NCBI GenBank assembly: GCA_035293945.1
Contig: DATGLV010000027.1
Coordinates: forward strand, 1-64,000
Direction: 5' to 3'
From: VAZQ01 sp035293945
Lineage (GTDB): Bacteria > Pseudomonadota > Alphaproteobacteria > Rhizobiales > Xanthobacteraceae
Length of the DNA: 64,000 bases
Position 1 is the stretch's first letter; the number at the start of each line of letters is the position of its first letter. Under the pieces are notes generated by a model, which made no database searches, had not been told where the DNA came from, and saw only the letters and a program-made list of their open reading frames with translations. Shown piece by piece: positions 19,501 through 27,798 of this stretch. The position numbers and the translations under genes were made by a program.

Positions 19501-19949
19501 ATGAAGGTCGCCCCTTCCACCAAGGCGTTGCCGGCCGGCAGCTCGCCGCGCGCAAGATGATCGGGAAGGATGCCGTATTTGATCGGCCCGAACAGTGATC
19601 CGATCACGCCGTAACCGAAGAGCGCGACGAACAGGATCAGAACCGAATGGATGGCAAAGCCGATCACGGCGATGACCGCGACCGCGATCTCGGAGAGCTT
19701 GAGCCGCTGCGCGATGATGGCCTTGTCGTATCGGTCGGCGAGCTCGCCGCCGACCGCCGACAGGAAGAAATAGGGAGCGATGAAGACGGCGGCGGCAAGC
19801 TGCGTCAGCGCATCGGCGGCAGAACCGCCGATCTGAAAGACGAGCAGGAACACCAGCGCGTTCTTGAGAAAGTTGTCGCTGAAGGCCGAGAAGAACTGGC
19901 ACCAGAACAGGGGCGCGAAGCGTCGTGTCAGCAAAAGAGAAGAGGACAT
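16527..19949 (-). CDS. Aas-like fusion: MFS transporter, PlsC acyltransferase, acyl-ACP synthetase
   Basis: A three-domain protein of 1140 residues. Residues 1-410 form an LplT-like 12-helix MFS transporter; about 430-640 a PlsC acyltransferase with the NHVSFLD motif (His458) and FPEGR; about 650-1130 an AMP-forming synthetase with FTSGSEGAPKG near residue 795, YGVTETAP and DTGDI. Together these resemble E. coli LplT and Aas, which flip lysophospholipid inward and re-acylate it using acyl-ACP. The product is probably an inner-membrane lysophospholipid repair enzyme. It lies alone, convergent with the upstream hydrolase. Confidence 0.93.
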   Translation of the reverse strand: MSSSLLLTRRFAPLFWCQFFSAFSDNFLKNALVFLLVFQIGGSAADALTQLAAAVFIAPYFFLSAVGGELADRYDKAIIAQRLKLSEIAVAVIAVIGFAIHSVLILFVALFGYGVIGSLFGPIKYGILPDHLARGELPAGNALVEGATFIAILLGLIVGGMAAKDGGDPAAFALLMIVFSLACWGSSLFIPPTGEAAPSLKVRWNIAISTWDLLRHLRDDRRIWWGAMVTSWFWLVGAIVVGLLVPLVKNVLGGSEEVAQTCLAIFSVSIAIGSGLAAWLAAGRIILLPTLIGAVLIGLFAIDIGWSTSGVAPIPDLTGYLSLFKSGRGIRLAVDLAGLAIAGGLFIVPAFAAVQSWAGADRRARVVAAVNVLNAAFMAGSTVGVAILQGATGLGAPGVFMLLGVLGLGVAVIIGRTMPASALSDALSIIYRALFRIEVKGLENLHQAGDRIIIALNHVSFLDAGLALSLRSRKPVFAIDVGISKLWWVKPFAKLTRAIPLDPMKPMATRTLINAVKEGQALIIFPEGRITVTGSLMKVYDGAAMVADKADAEVVPVRIEGLEQTPFSRLSKTQVRRRWFPKVKVTVLPAVKLAVDPALKGRARRQAAGAALYGIMSDLVFRTTSMDRTVFEALLQAADEHGKNRIAVEDPVSGALTYRKLILGATVLGEKLKGYAPEGGTVGLMLPNANGAAVTFFALVSAGRVPAMINFTAGATNILAACKAAQVSTILTSRAFVEKGRLENMVALVGREVAIVYLEDIRPTITLTDKLRGMLRARAPLVPRKADDWAAILFTSGSEGAPKGVVLSHRNMLANVAQARARVDFGREDKVFNVLPVFHSFGLTVGMVLPMVCGVRLYLYPSPLHYRTVPELIYGVNATVLFGTDTFLAGYARSAHPYDFRSLRMIMAGAEPVKETTRRVYLEKFGLRILEGYGVTETAPALALNTPMFNKFGSVGRLFPGLEARLDKVEGVEEGGRLVVRGPNVMLGYLKAERPGVLEPPPEGWHDTGDIVTIDAQGFVTIKGRAKRFAKVGGEMISLAAVEALAGELWPQHQSAVVAVPDARKGERLILVTQKKDATRSEFMAYARAQHAADLMIPSEIMIFDKLPLLGSGKVDMMSLTKQVKDQIAAAPEAKARAQA

Positions 19950-20017
19950 CGCATTTCACCCCGGTCTATCAAGCATCCGATCCATTGATCGGGCCCGCTG
20001 CCCCATGCGCCGCGATC

Positions 20018-21286
20018 TTAAGGGGTCGTGCTGCCGATTTGAAGTTCCCGCCGTTCCGTCAACTGGCCTTCGACGCGCCACGCGCCCGGATGCCGCGCCG
20101 TAATTGCGGCCGCCTCGGCGGTGGAGCGGATGCCTACATGGATGAACTCGGTGCGGATCTCTTCACAGAAGAGGTCGATCACGTGGGCGGCACCGGCGGG
20201 GCCGAGCGCCGCCAAAGCGTAGAGGAAGGGGCGCCCCGCAAATCCCGATTTGGCGCCGAGTGCCAGCGCCCGCACCACGTCGAGGCCGCCGCGAATCCCG
20301 CTGTCAAGCATGATGGTTGCGCGCCCTCCTACGGCGGCCGCAATCGCCGGCAGCATGTCGATCGATGCCGGCGCGCCATCGAAGTGGCGGCCGCCGTGGT
20401 TGGAGACGATGATGCCGTCCGCACCCAGCGCCACCGCACGCTCGGCATCGGCCGGATGCAGGATGCCCTTGATCACGAATGGCCGCTTCCAGCGCTCGCG
20501 CAGGCGGGCGAGCTCGTCCCATGTGTGACTGCCGCCGCTGCGCAGCTGCATCGTGCGGGCGGTCGCGACTTGGCCCGCATTTGGTCCCGCATAGGGCGCG
20601 AGATTTTCGGTGCGCGGCATTCCGTGCTTGAGGAGCGAGAGGGCCCAAGCCGGCGAAGTCGCGACCTCCCACACGGTCTTGGGCGTGATCGGAAACGGAA
20701 CCGCGACACCGTGCTTGATGTCGCGCGGCCGCTTCGATTTTCCGGCGCTGTCGACGGTCGGTACCAGGACGCGCGCGCCAGCCGCCTCGGCGCGACGCAC
20801 CAGATCGAAAGTGATGGCGTGGTCGTTCGCCGGGAAGCGGTAGAGCTGGAACCAGAATACGTCGCCCGCCAGCGCGGCGATGCGCTCGATCGCCGCATTG
20901 GCGGGGGTCGAGAGCACGAACGGAATGCGCGCGGCCTGTGCTGCGCTGGCGAGATATTCGTCTGCTCCCGGCCACATCAGGCCGGGTGATCCCATGGGAG
21001 AGATTCCGATCGGGGCGGCGTAGCGCGTCCCGAACAGCTCGACCTCGGTCGAGGTCCCCTTGGCTTCGATGCTGTAGCGGGGCAGCAGCTCGACGGCGCG
21101 AAACGCCTTGGCATTGCGGTCGACGCAGGTCTCTTCATTGGCGCCGCCATCGACAAAATCGAAGGCAAAACGCGGGACCCGCCGGCGGGCGCGGGCGCGC
21201 AAGTCGGCGATGGTGGGAAAGCGCCGGCGCAGCCGCGCCGCCCTGGCATCCGGCGCGGCCTTCCCGTGCGCATCCGTCTTTGCCAT
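20018..21286 (-). CDS. FMN-dependent alpha-hydroxy acid oxidase/dehydrogenase
   Basis: A 422-residue TIM-barrel flavoprotein related to L-lactate dehydrogenase LldD, glycolate oxidase and mandelate dehydrogenase. Seen features are FDFVDGGANEETC near residue 42, PIGISPMG, the catalytic SNHGGRHFDG with His and Arg, and the FMN phosphate site DSGIRGGLDVVRALALGA. It oxidises a 2-hydroxyacid to the 2-oxoacid; the exact substrate is not readable. No partner dehydrogenase subunits are adjacent. It lies 68 bases upstream of the aas-like gene stop-to-start, in the same direction. Confidence 0.93.
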   Translation of the reverse strand: MAKTDAHGKAAPDARAARLRRRFPTIADLRARARRRVPRFAFDFVDGGANEETCVDRNAKAFRAVELLPRYSIEAKGTSTEVELFGTRYAAPIGISPMGSPGLMWPGADEYLASAAQAARIPFVLSTPANAAIERIAALAGDVFWFQLYRFPANDHAITFDLVRRAEAAGARVLVPTVDSAGKSKRPRDIKHGVAVPFPITPKTVWEVATSPAWALSLLKHGMPRTENLAPYAGPNAGQVATARTMQLRSGGSHTWDELARLRERWKRPFVIKGILHPADAERAVALGADGIIVSNHGGRHFDGAPASIDMLPAIAAAVGGRATIMLDSGIRGGLDVVRALALGAKSGFAGRPFLYALAALGPAGAAHVIDLFCEEIRTEFIHVGIRSTAEAAAITARHPGAWRVEGQLTERRELQIGSTTP

Positions 21287-21351
21287 CTCCCTCCTCCGCC
21301 CCCACCGACGCAGCCCGCATAAGTCCAGCCACGTCTCCTCTCACAAGCGTC

Positions 21352-23001
21352 TCAGGCGGCTCCCTTGCGCTCGACATCCTTCACGTTGGCGAAGGCGATG
21401 CCGGGGCTTTCCTGGGCCGTGTAGTCGAGGTTGAAGGCGTTGCGCGCCAGGAACACCAAGTCCCCGTCGAGATCCTCGGCGATGGACGCCCGATAGGTCG
21501 TGACAAATTTTTCGATCAGCTTACGGTCCTTGGCACTGATCCAGCGCGCAAGCGAAAACTCGGCGACCGTCCAATCGACCGCGAGGCCGTATTCGTCGGC
21601 AAGCCGCTCGCGCAGCACATCGAGCTGTAGCGGGCCGACAACCCCCACCAGGGCGGGCGAACCGTCGGTCGGGCGGAACACCTGCACCACTCCCTCCTCG
21701 CCGAGCTCCTGCAAGGCCTGCTTGAGCTTCTTGGCCTTCATGGCGTCCGGCAGTCGCACCCGGCGCAGGATTTCCGGAGCAAAGCTCGGCACGCCGACGA
21801 AATTCAGCGTCTCGCCTTCCGTCAGCGTGTCGCCGATGCGGAGCGTGCCGTGATTAGGAATGCCGACCACATCCCCCGCATAGGCTTCCTCGGCGAGCGC
21901 GCGATCCTGGGCGAAGAAGAATTGCGGCGTGCGCAGGCTCATGACCTTGCCGGTGCGTACATGGGTTGCCTTCATGCCGCGGCTGAGCTTGCCGGAGCAG
22001 ATGCGCACGAAAGCCATGCGGTCGCGATGATTGGGATCCATATTGGCCTGGATCTTGAACACGAAGGCCGACATGCCGGGCTCGGCCGCCGTCACCACGC
22101 GCTTGTCGGCAGCCTGCGCGCGCGGAGAGGGCGCCATGGCGGCCAGCGCATCGAGCAGGTCGCGCACGCCGAAATTTTTGAGCGCGCTGCCGAAGAAGAC
22201 CGGCGTCATGTGCCCCTCGCGAAACGCGGCGAGATCGAACTGATGCACCGCGCCGCGCACCAGCTCGAACTCTGCTTCAGCGGCCGCGGCATCGAGCCTG
22301 GGATTGAGCGCGGCGGCTTCCGTGATGGTCGGTTCGCGGTCGGAAGCGGGGTCCGGATTGAGGAGGCGCACGCCGCCGGTCTCGATATCGATCGTGCCCA
22401 TGAAATCGCGCCCGCGCCCGAGCGGCCAATTGCGCGGAGCGGCGTCAAGCGCCAGCGTCTTCTCGATCTCGTCGATCAGATCGAGCGGATCGCGGCTCTC
22501 CTGGTCCATCTTGTTGATGAAGGTGATGATCGGAATGTCGCGCAGGCGGCAGACCTCGAACAGCTTGCGGGTCCTGGCCTCTATGCCCTTGGCGGCATCG
22601 ATCACCATGACGGCCGAATCGACGGCCGTGAGGGTGCGGTAGGTGTCCTCGGAGAAGTCCTCATGGCCAGGCGTGTCCAGGAGGTTGAATACCCGGCCGT
22701 CATACTCGAAGGTCATCACCGACGTGACCACCGAGATTCCGCGCTCCCGCTCGATCGCCATCCAGTCGGACCGGGTTGCCCGCCGGTCGCGCTTGGCCTT
22801 GACCTGGCCGGCGAGCTGGATCGCTCCGCCGAACAACAGGAGCTTCTCGGTCAAGGTGGTCTTGCCGGCGTCCGGATGGGAGATGATCGCAAAGGTGCGC
22901 CGCCGCTCGACTGGGGTCGCCGCCTGGGGACAGGCGCCCGGCGCAGCGTCAGTGGTCAGGTCTTGAAGGGGACGGATAGGGGCGTTCATGGCAAGCTGCA
23001 T
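21352..23001 (-). CDS. prfC: Peptide chain release factor 3
   Basis: Class II release factor GTPase of 549 residues that removes RF1/RF2 from the ribosome after termination. Motifs are SHPDAGKTTL (about residue 42), RGISVVTSV, DTPGHEDFSEDTYRTL and NKMD, followed by RF3-specific domains. Start ATG 23001 or ATG 22989 (four codons later) cannot be separated, since neither has a clear ribosome site. The hydrolase at 23074 is transcribed divergently from a 72-base gap. Confidence 0.96.
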   Translation of the reverse strand: MQLAMNAPIRPLQDLTTDAAPGACPQAATPVERRRTFAIISHPDAGKTTLTEKLLLFGGAIQLAGQVKAKRDRRATRSDWMAIERERGISVVTSVMTFEYDGRVFNLLDTPGHEDFSEDTYRTLTAVDSAVMVIDAAKGIEARTRKLFEVCRLRDIPIITFINKMDQESRDPLDLIDEIEKTLALDAAPRNWPLGRGRDFMGTIDIETGGVRLLNPDPASDREPTITEAAALNPRLDAAAAEAEFELVRGAVHQFDLAAFREGHMTPVFFGSALKNFGVRDLLDALAAMAPSPRAQAADKRVVTAAEPGMSAFVFKIQANMDPNHRDRMAFVRICSGKLSRGMKATHVRTGKVMSLRTPQFFFAQDRALAEEAYAGDVVGIPNHGTLRIGDTLTEGETLNFVGVPSFAPEILRRVRLPDAMKAKKLKQALQELGEEGVVQVFRPTDGSPALVGVVGPLQLDVLRERLADEYGLAVDWTVAEFSLARWISAKDRKLIEKFVTTYRASIAEDLDGDLVFLARNAFNLDYTAQESPGIAFANVKDVERKGAA

Positions 23002-23073
23002 GTGGCAGTTCTATCCGAATCGATCAAGGCACTGCCGCCCATTGAGCCACCGGGAGAGATATCGGAGAAGTAA

Positions 23074-23985
23074 ATGTCGCCAGCATCGCCGCTTCCACCC
23101 GTTGTCGAGCCGGTGTCCGGTTCCGCGATTCCGGTTCGCCTGATGCTTGTGGAGACAATCGACGGGCTCTACGCCCCGATCGGGCTAAGACTGCCGGAAG
23201 GCAACGGGCCGTTTCCACTGGTGCTGTTCGCGTCCGGCAATGGGGGCGGCGGCCTGGCGTGGGTGCGGGCGGCGACGCAGAACAGAAGCTGGACCCAGGA
23301 GCAGTTCCTCGCTGCGGGTTTTGCCGTCGCCTGGACGCGATATCGCGCCGAGGTGGACTACGCCTATGACCGGTCGCCCAAGCTGATCGTGGATACGCGC
23401 CAGCATGGGCAACTCTTCAATCGCGGCCCGCTCGAGTTCGAGGACATCATCGCGATCGCCGACTTCGCCAAGACGCTGCCGGAGATCGCTGCGGACCGGA
23501 TTGGGTATATGGGGATGAGTCACGGCGGCGAAATGGCGTTCAAGATCGCCTCCGAGTACCGCGGCTTCCGCGCCATGATCGCGAGCGAGCCGGCCGCGCA
23601 CGAGTTCCTGCGCCTTCGCCCCGACGCCAGCGCGCGCATCAATCCGGCAACCGGCCTTCTCGACATCGAGAGCCTGCTGATGCGCGAGACCGGGAAGGTG
23701 CGCGGCCGCATTACCGAGGAGGTCGCCCGTGCGCGCATCGCCGGCATCGCGACGCCGATTTTCGTGCAGGGCCGCAACAGCGACGAGCTGCAGGGCATCT
23801 TCCGCGTCTGCTACGACTTGCTGATCGAAGCCGGCAAGGACGCCACGTGGGCAACTTATGAGCACGATGTGCACGGCTTTGTGTATGTCGAGCGGAACGC
23901 AAGCGGGGTCTACGCGCCCGATGCCGTGCAGAGGCAGGCGGTCAAGGACTCGATCGCGTTCTTCGACCAGCACCTCAAGGCGTAG
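23074..23985 (+). CDS. Alpha/beta hydrolase, dienelactone-hydrolase-like
   Basis: A 303-residue enzyme of the alpha/beta hydrolase fold. The nucleophile elbow is GMSHGGE with Ser149, and His267 in HDVHGFVYV is the likely catalytic base; LVLFASGNGGGG provides the oxyanion region. The overall layout resembles dienelactone hydrolase/dipeptidyl-peptidase-like esterases. No signal peptide is seen. GGAG lies at 23064-23067. Its substrate is unknown, and neighbours give no pathway. Confidence 0.85.
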   Translation: MSPASPLPPVVEPVSGSAIPVRLMLVETIDGLYAPIGLRLPEGNGPFPLVLFASGNGGGGLAWVRAATQNRSWTQEQFLAAGFAVAWTRYRAEVDYAYDRSPKLIVDTRQHGQLFNRGPLEFEDIIAIADFAKTLPEIAADRIGYMGMSHGGEMAFKIASEYRGFRAMIASEPAAHEFLRLRPDASARINPATGLLDIESLLMRETGKVRGRITEEVARARIAGIATPIFVQGRNSDELQGIFRVCYDLLIEAGKDATWATYEHDVHGFVYVERNASGVYAPDAVQRQAVKDSIAFFDQHLKA

Positions 23986-24172
23986 CCCAGCGGCCATCAG
24001 GCCGCGCTCGCCACCGCACACACTCCCGCAACCGAAGCGGCTGATATTGCGCAATGTGGGCTGCGGCGCTCTGTTATAACAGGACTAGAACCGGAAAGGT
24101 CATGAGCACCTCCAGGTGCCTTAATCGTAGATCGGGGCGCTGGCCGCGACAATCAGATCCGACGCCCGAAGA

Positions 24173-25225
24173 TCACCGCATCATAGCGCGAAGAGAAAGA
24201 CCAATATCGGTCCCGGCGATCCTTGCGTAAGCATCGGTGACATGGGTCGGGTCCTGGAAGTTTCTTGGGTCTCGCGCGACGTCATCGTCTACAAGTCGAT
24301 CGATGATGAAGGTCCCCGGCCGCGATCGGGCAATCTCGTTAAACTGGACCTTGCATTCAGCCAATACAGTTGCGGCTCGGCTGTCCGGAGCCGGCAGCGC
24401 TGATTTCGCATAGGGCATGAACACCAATGCGACGATGGTCTGCGGGCTCAATGCGCTGATCGCCTCCTGCAGACGCTTGACACCGGAGAAGAACATGGAG
24501 CTGGGCGCAATCGGCGGGGCTTGCGGCGGCGGAGCTGGAGGAGCAGCCGGAAGAAATGCTTGCGAACTAGACCACGCCGCCAAAGTCCGCTGCATGTCGG
24601 CCAGGTCGCCGGCGCTCGGCGGATTTGTCGCGCCATCCATGCGGCCGTAGGGCGGCGCGTGCAAGAGATGCACGGCCACGCGATAAAACGCGGCTTGAAT
24701 GGCATCTATTGAAAAGACATGAGCGAGATAGTCGAGACTACTGCCGGAATAAAGCCAGCTTGGAAAGCGATCATAGCTGCGAACGAATTCCCCATCATGC
24801 GCGCACCATCCATCGTCGACGACCCATACCAAGGCTCTTGGCGACCCGCGCCGTTCACGTGCAAAAGCGTTCGCAATCGCGAGCTCTCCTTCGGGCCCTA
24901 TCGCCAAGATTCCCAATTGCACAAAGTGCAGCCCGGTCAGGATGCTCAATTGCACCGGATCAAGGCCGATGCCGTGTGAATTTCCGACGATTGCCGAATC
25001 GAATCGTTGGTCGCGCAGTCTGCCCATGTTGCCGAGCGATCGGCTGGAAATTGCCGTGTCGACGCCAGGAATCAACCCGAAGCGACCGACAGAATAGGGA
25101 TCACACAGCACGACAAGGGCATAAAGAAAAACGCCGCCGCCTATTGCGGCGCTGAGGAATCGCACGATCCAACCGCGATAGAGGAGATCGGCTTCCGACT
25201 CAGAACTGAAAGTAGACGAATTCAT
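24173..25225 (-). CDS. SGNH-hydrolase-like membrane-anchored protein
   Basis: A 350-residue protein with one N-terminal membrane helix (about 20-42) and an extracytoplasmic domain. The block GNSHG (Ser83) and the C-terminal DPTH (Asp325, His328) match the Ser and Asp-x-x-His of the SGNH/GDSL esterase family. A Pro-rich loop lies near 225-240. The gene overlaps the upstream MBOAT gene by 26 bases, so the pair resembles AlgI with AlgJ/AlgX or other O-acetylation modules, where the MBOAT moves acetyl across the membrane and the SGNH protein transfers it to a polymer. The acceptor is not identifiable. Confidence 0.75.
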   Translation of the reverse strand: MNSSTFSSESEADLLYRGWIVRFLSAAIGGGVFLYALVVLCDPYSVGRFGLIPGVDTAISSRSLGNMGRLRDQRFDSAIVGNSHGIGLDPVQLSILTGLHFVQLGILAIGPEGELAIANAFARERRGSPRALVWVVDDGWCAHDGEFVRSYDRFPSWLYSGSSLDYLAHVFSIDAIQAAFYRVAVHLLHAPPYGRMDGATNPPSAGDLADMQRTLAAWSSSQAFLPAAPPAPPPQAPPIAPSSMFFSGVKRLQEAISALSPQTIVALVFMPYAKSALPAPDSRAATVLAECKVQFNEIARSRPGTFIIDRLVDDDVARDPRNFQDPTHVTDAYARIAGTDIGLSLRAMMR

Positions 25226-26582
25226 GGGTCTCCTCTCGCCCGATCATCGCGAGAATGAGAATGGCTGCCAATGCCATCGCGTAGGCATTGATGCCGTATG
25301 GCCGCTCCGACAACCAACGAGCGATGTCCTGGCTCGGCGGCAGTGCGATCGCAACCACGAGAGCGATTTCCAGGGTTCTCCGGCCATCAGCGCTGAAAAA
25401 ACGGGGCGCGACCGCGAGCCCCTGGTAGATGTGCCAAATCGCTGCAAACGATTCGGCACGAAAGAACACGCTGGTCACAACGAAGAAGCTGATCGTCAGC
25501 GCCCAACCGATCAGCGGCATGAGCGGCGGACCGTATCGCCGCCACGTGGCTGCGACGGCGAGTGCAAGGCCCTGCAGCGTGCCCCAGATCATATAGTGCC
25601 AAGCCGCACCATGCCAGAGGCCGCATAGCGCCATCGTGGCGAGCAGCGCAAAGAGAAGACGGTTGGCACGATGTCGGGGGCCGCCGATCCGCAGCCTTGA
25701 GAGCGGCGTGAACACGTAGTCGCGCAAAAAGCGGGCGAGCGTCATGTGCCAGCTCTGCCAAAATTGCAGTATGCTGGTGCAACGAAACGGACCGTTAAAG
25801 TTCTCCGGCAATTCGATCCCGAAGATGAGACCGAGGCCGATCGCGATGTCCGAATACCCGGCGAAGTCAAAAAAGATCTGAAAAGCGAACGCAAGCGCCA
25901 TCCAGGCATCGCCGGCCGGCAACGGACCGATCAGCGCGTGCGCATAGATGGGGTCTGTAGCGTCACGGAGCGGGTCGGCAATTACGACCTTTTGGATGAG
26001 CCCGAGGACGATGAATGTTACGCCGAGGACACAAGATTTCTCCCAGCCAGGTCTGAAAACCTGGCGGCCGAACTGATCCATGACCTCATTCCAGCGCGCT
26101 ATCGGGCCGGCTATCGCCTGCGGAAAGAAGCAAATATAGAGGGCGTAATGGGCGAGCGGATAAAGTGGCGCGCGGTTCCGTCGTAGATCAACCAAATACA
26201 TTATGTGATGGAAGGTGAAAAAGCTGATCCCAAGCGGCAGCGCCAGATGCAGCGGCGCGAAGTGCGACCCCAGCAGCAGGGATACGTTCTCTTCAAAGAA
26301 ATTAGCGTATTTGAATAGCCCAAGCACCGCCAGATTGGCCACAATGGCGGCGGTGATGATGATCGGACTCTTGCGTGCGGCATAAACGCGGCTCGCCAGC
26401 CAATTGAACAGGATCGAGCCCAGCATCAGGGGAACGAAGCGCACATCCCAGTAGCCGTAGAAGACCAGCGAAAGTGCGATCAAGACCCAAATGCGCGACC
26501 GCGGATAATCGTCCGCAATGCGATAGATCGCAATTGCTGAGGGCAGAAACAGCAAGAGAAACGTATAACTGTTGAACAGCAT
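25200..26582 (-). CDS. MBOAT family O-acyltransferase (AlgI-like)
   Basis: A 460-residue integral membrane protein with about ten hydrophobic helices, beginning MLFNSYTFLLLFLP, a hallmark of AlgI-type MBOAT proteins. The catalytic region reads LWHGAAWHYMIWG (His324 and His329), and FFPQAIAGPIARWNE and DFAGYSDIAIGLG are family signatures. It would carry acyl groups from acyl-CoA across the inner membrane for O-acylation of a polysaccharide. No glycosyltransferases or polymer genes are adjacent, so the target polymer is encoded elsewhere. Translationally coupled to the SGNH-like gene. Confidence 0.93.
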   Translation of the reverse strand: MLFNSYTFLLLFLPSAIAIYRIADDYPRSRIWVLIALSLVFYGYWDVRFVPLMLGSILFNWLASRVYAARKSPIIITAAIVANLAVLGLFKYANFFEENVSLLLGSHFAPLHLALPLGISFFTFHHIMYLVDLRRNRAPLYPLAHYALYICFFPQAIAGPIARWNEVMDQFGRQVFRPGWEKSCVLGVTFIVLGLIQKVVIADPLRDATDPIYAHALIGPLPAGDAWMALAFAFQIFFDFAGYSDIAIGLGLIFGIELPENFNGPFRCTSILQFWQSWHMTLARFLRDYVFTPLSRLRIGGPRHRANRLLFALLATMALCGLWHGAAWHYMIWGTLQGLALAVAATWRRYGPPLMPLIGWALTISFFVVTSVFFRAESFAAIWHIYQGLAVAPRFFSADGRRTLEIALVVAIALPPSQDIARWLSERPYGINAYAMALAAILILAMIGREETHEFVYFQF

Positions 26583-26824
26583 TAATGGTCGACGTGAATC
26601 TTGAAGCCGCGGCGGACCGATCCGCGGTGGCGGCAGGCCGGTACGTCTTCGCGGCGGTGGACTTTCCCCGAGCGGAGCTTAACACGCCGTGGCGGCGCCG
26701 TCCTTTACATCACCCGCAAGATTGGCCCGACAATGCCGATCCGGGCATTGCAGAGCGCGACGGGCGCTCCATCGGGCCCCGCTGGCAAAAAAACGAATCA
26801 ACAACCTGGTCGGCCTCTCGCGCA

Positions 26825-26857
26825 CAAAAAAGGCCCGGCGTGAGCTCTCGGCCGGGC
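26825..26857 (-). terminator. Strong Rho-independent terminator (minus strand)
   Basis: On the minus strand GCCCGGC (26857-26851) pairs perfectly with GCCGGGC (26839-26833) around an 11-base loop, then CC and TTTTTT (26831-26826). It lies upstream of the MBOAT start and is not at the end of any annotated minus-strand gene, which suggests a short transcript ends here. Confidence 0.7.
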
Positions 26858-26875
26858 GCGATCCACCAGTTTCAA
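26825..26875 (-). ncRNA. Candidate short RNA of about 50 bases
   Basis: A promoter-like TTGACG-N18-TATTTG (26910-26881) is followed about 30 bases later by a perfect intrinsic terminator, with no coding sequence between. This would make a transcript from about 26875 to 26826. No RNA family is recognised; it may also be the terminated leader of the downstream MBOAT gene. Confidence 0.35.
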
Positions 26876-26880
26876 TTTCG

Positions 26881-26910
26881 CAAATAGTGTGATTTGCCGG
26901 AGGGCGTCAA
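26881..26910 (-). promoter_or_regulatory. Promoter-like pair TTGACG / TATTTG
   Basis: Minus strand: TTGACG at 26910-26905 and TATTTG at 26886-26881, 18 bases apart. Transcription would begin near 26875 and run into the terminator at 26857-26825. Confidence 0.4.
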
Positions 26911-26953
26911 GCGCACTTTGAGCCGCGCCCCATGAGCCGGCCGCCGACGGCCC

Positions 26954-26970
26954 TTTACATAACTTTACAT
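26954..26970. promoter_or_regulatory. CpxR-box-like direct repeat
   Basis: The plus strand reads TTTACATAACTTTACAT; its complement is GTAAA-N5-GTAAA, the published enterobacterial CpxR consensus. It stands 84 bases before a Spy/CpxP-like gene that is followed by an OmpR-family regulator and a kinase, so it is a good candidate for autoregulation by the regulator at 27799. Confidence 0.6.
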
Positions 26971-27053
26971 GGCGCACATCCGCGAGAAAACCGCCGCTCC
27001 TAGCTTTCGCGGGCGCAGGCAAGCCCGCCTGCTGACAAGACGAGGAGCTCCGC

Positions 27054-27659
27054 ATGCCCGATCAAAGCAATGCCGATTCAAACAATAGCGCGCCCGGCTC
27101 AACTGCCGCCCCAAGCCGCCGGCGCGGTGGTCTCCTGGTGCTCGCCCTCGTCGCGGTCGCGGTCGTCGCCGGTCTCACCGGCAATATGCTGACCACGGCG
27201 TTCGGCCAGGGCTTTGCCTGGCACGTGTGGCGCGACGGCGGCTTCGCGGGCGGATTCATGAGCGGGCCGCTCACGGAGGCGCAGATCGATGATCGCATCG
27301 ACCGGGTTACCAAGCATCTGGCGATCGAGCTCGACGCCACTTCCGACCAGCAGATGAAGATCGCTTCGATCGCCAAGGCGGCGGTGACTGATTTGCTGCC
27401 CATGCGCGAAAAAGCGCAGGCCGCACGCCGCCAGGCGGTTGGGTTGTTGACTGCTCCGACCGTGGACCGCGCCGCCATCGAGAAGCTGCGCGCCGACCAG
27501 ATTGCGCTCGCCGACGCCGCCAGCAAGCGTATCGTTCAGGCCGCAGACGACGCCTCCGAGGTGCTCAATCCGGAGCAGCGGCGCAAGATCGCGGACTGGC
27601 TTGCGGTCCTCCACGAGGGGGGTGGCCCGTGGATGATGATGCGCTGGCACAACGGTTGA
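27054..27659 (+). CDS. Spy/CpxP-like periplasmic stress protein
   Basis: A 201-residue protein with a basic, Ser/Pro-rich N terminus, one membrane segment (about 26-48) and a helical periplasmic domain of the Spy/CpxP/ZraP class: ALELDATSDQQMKI-type helix, RAAIEKLRADQIALADAASKRI, and NPEQRRKIADWLA, the position of the LTxxQ-like repeats. It probably acts as a chaperone and as a negative modulator of the kinase downstream. GAGGAGC precedes the ATG. The upstream GTAAA-N5-GTAAA repeat suggests control by the adjacent regulator. Confidence 0.82.
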   Translation: MPDQSNADSNNSAPGSTAAPSRRRGGLLVLALVAVAVVAGLTGNMLTTAFGQGFAWHVWRDGGFAGGFMSGPLTEAQIDDRIDRVTKHLAIELDATSDQQMKIASIAKAAVTDLLPMREKAQAARRQAVGLLTAPTVDRAAIEKLRADQIALADAASKRIVQAADDASEVLNPEQRRKIADWLAVLHEGGGPWMMMRWHNG

Positions 27660-27699
27660 TCCGCGCGCTGCACTGATCGAAACTGTGCGGGAAGTCGAT

Positions 27700-27731
27700 C
27701 CCGACCGGGGACGGTATTGACCCCGACCGGG
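27700..27731. repeat. Paired CCCGACCGGG repeats before response regulator
   Basis: CCCGACCGGG occurs at 27700-27709 and 27722-27731, a 22-base period (about two helical turns). Each copy is itself a CCCG-N2-CGGG dyad. It lies 70-100 bases before the regulator start and could be a second operator. Confidence 0.45.
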
Positions 27732-27798
27732 ATTGGCGACCTGACGCACTCATGGCCTAATCATTCACGATGATCCGTCCGCGTCGACATAGTCGTGA

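Larger units (their letters stand above)
26583..27053. other. Intergenic region with terminator, candidate small RNA and Cpx-like box
   Basis: The 471-base gap between the MBOAT gene and the Spy-like gene has no persuasive coding sequence; an open frame on the plus strand (26585-26887) has no recognisable composition. It contains a strong minus-strand intrinsic terminator, a promoter-like pair just upstream of it and a GTAAA direct repeat, all listed separately. Confidence 0.6.

Noticed and set aside
26585..26887. A 100-codon open frame in the MBOAT-Spy gap
   Set aside because: No recognisable family, no ribosome site, and it covers a strong minus-strand terminator.
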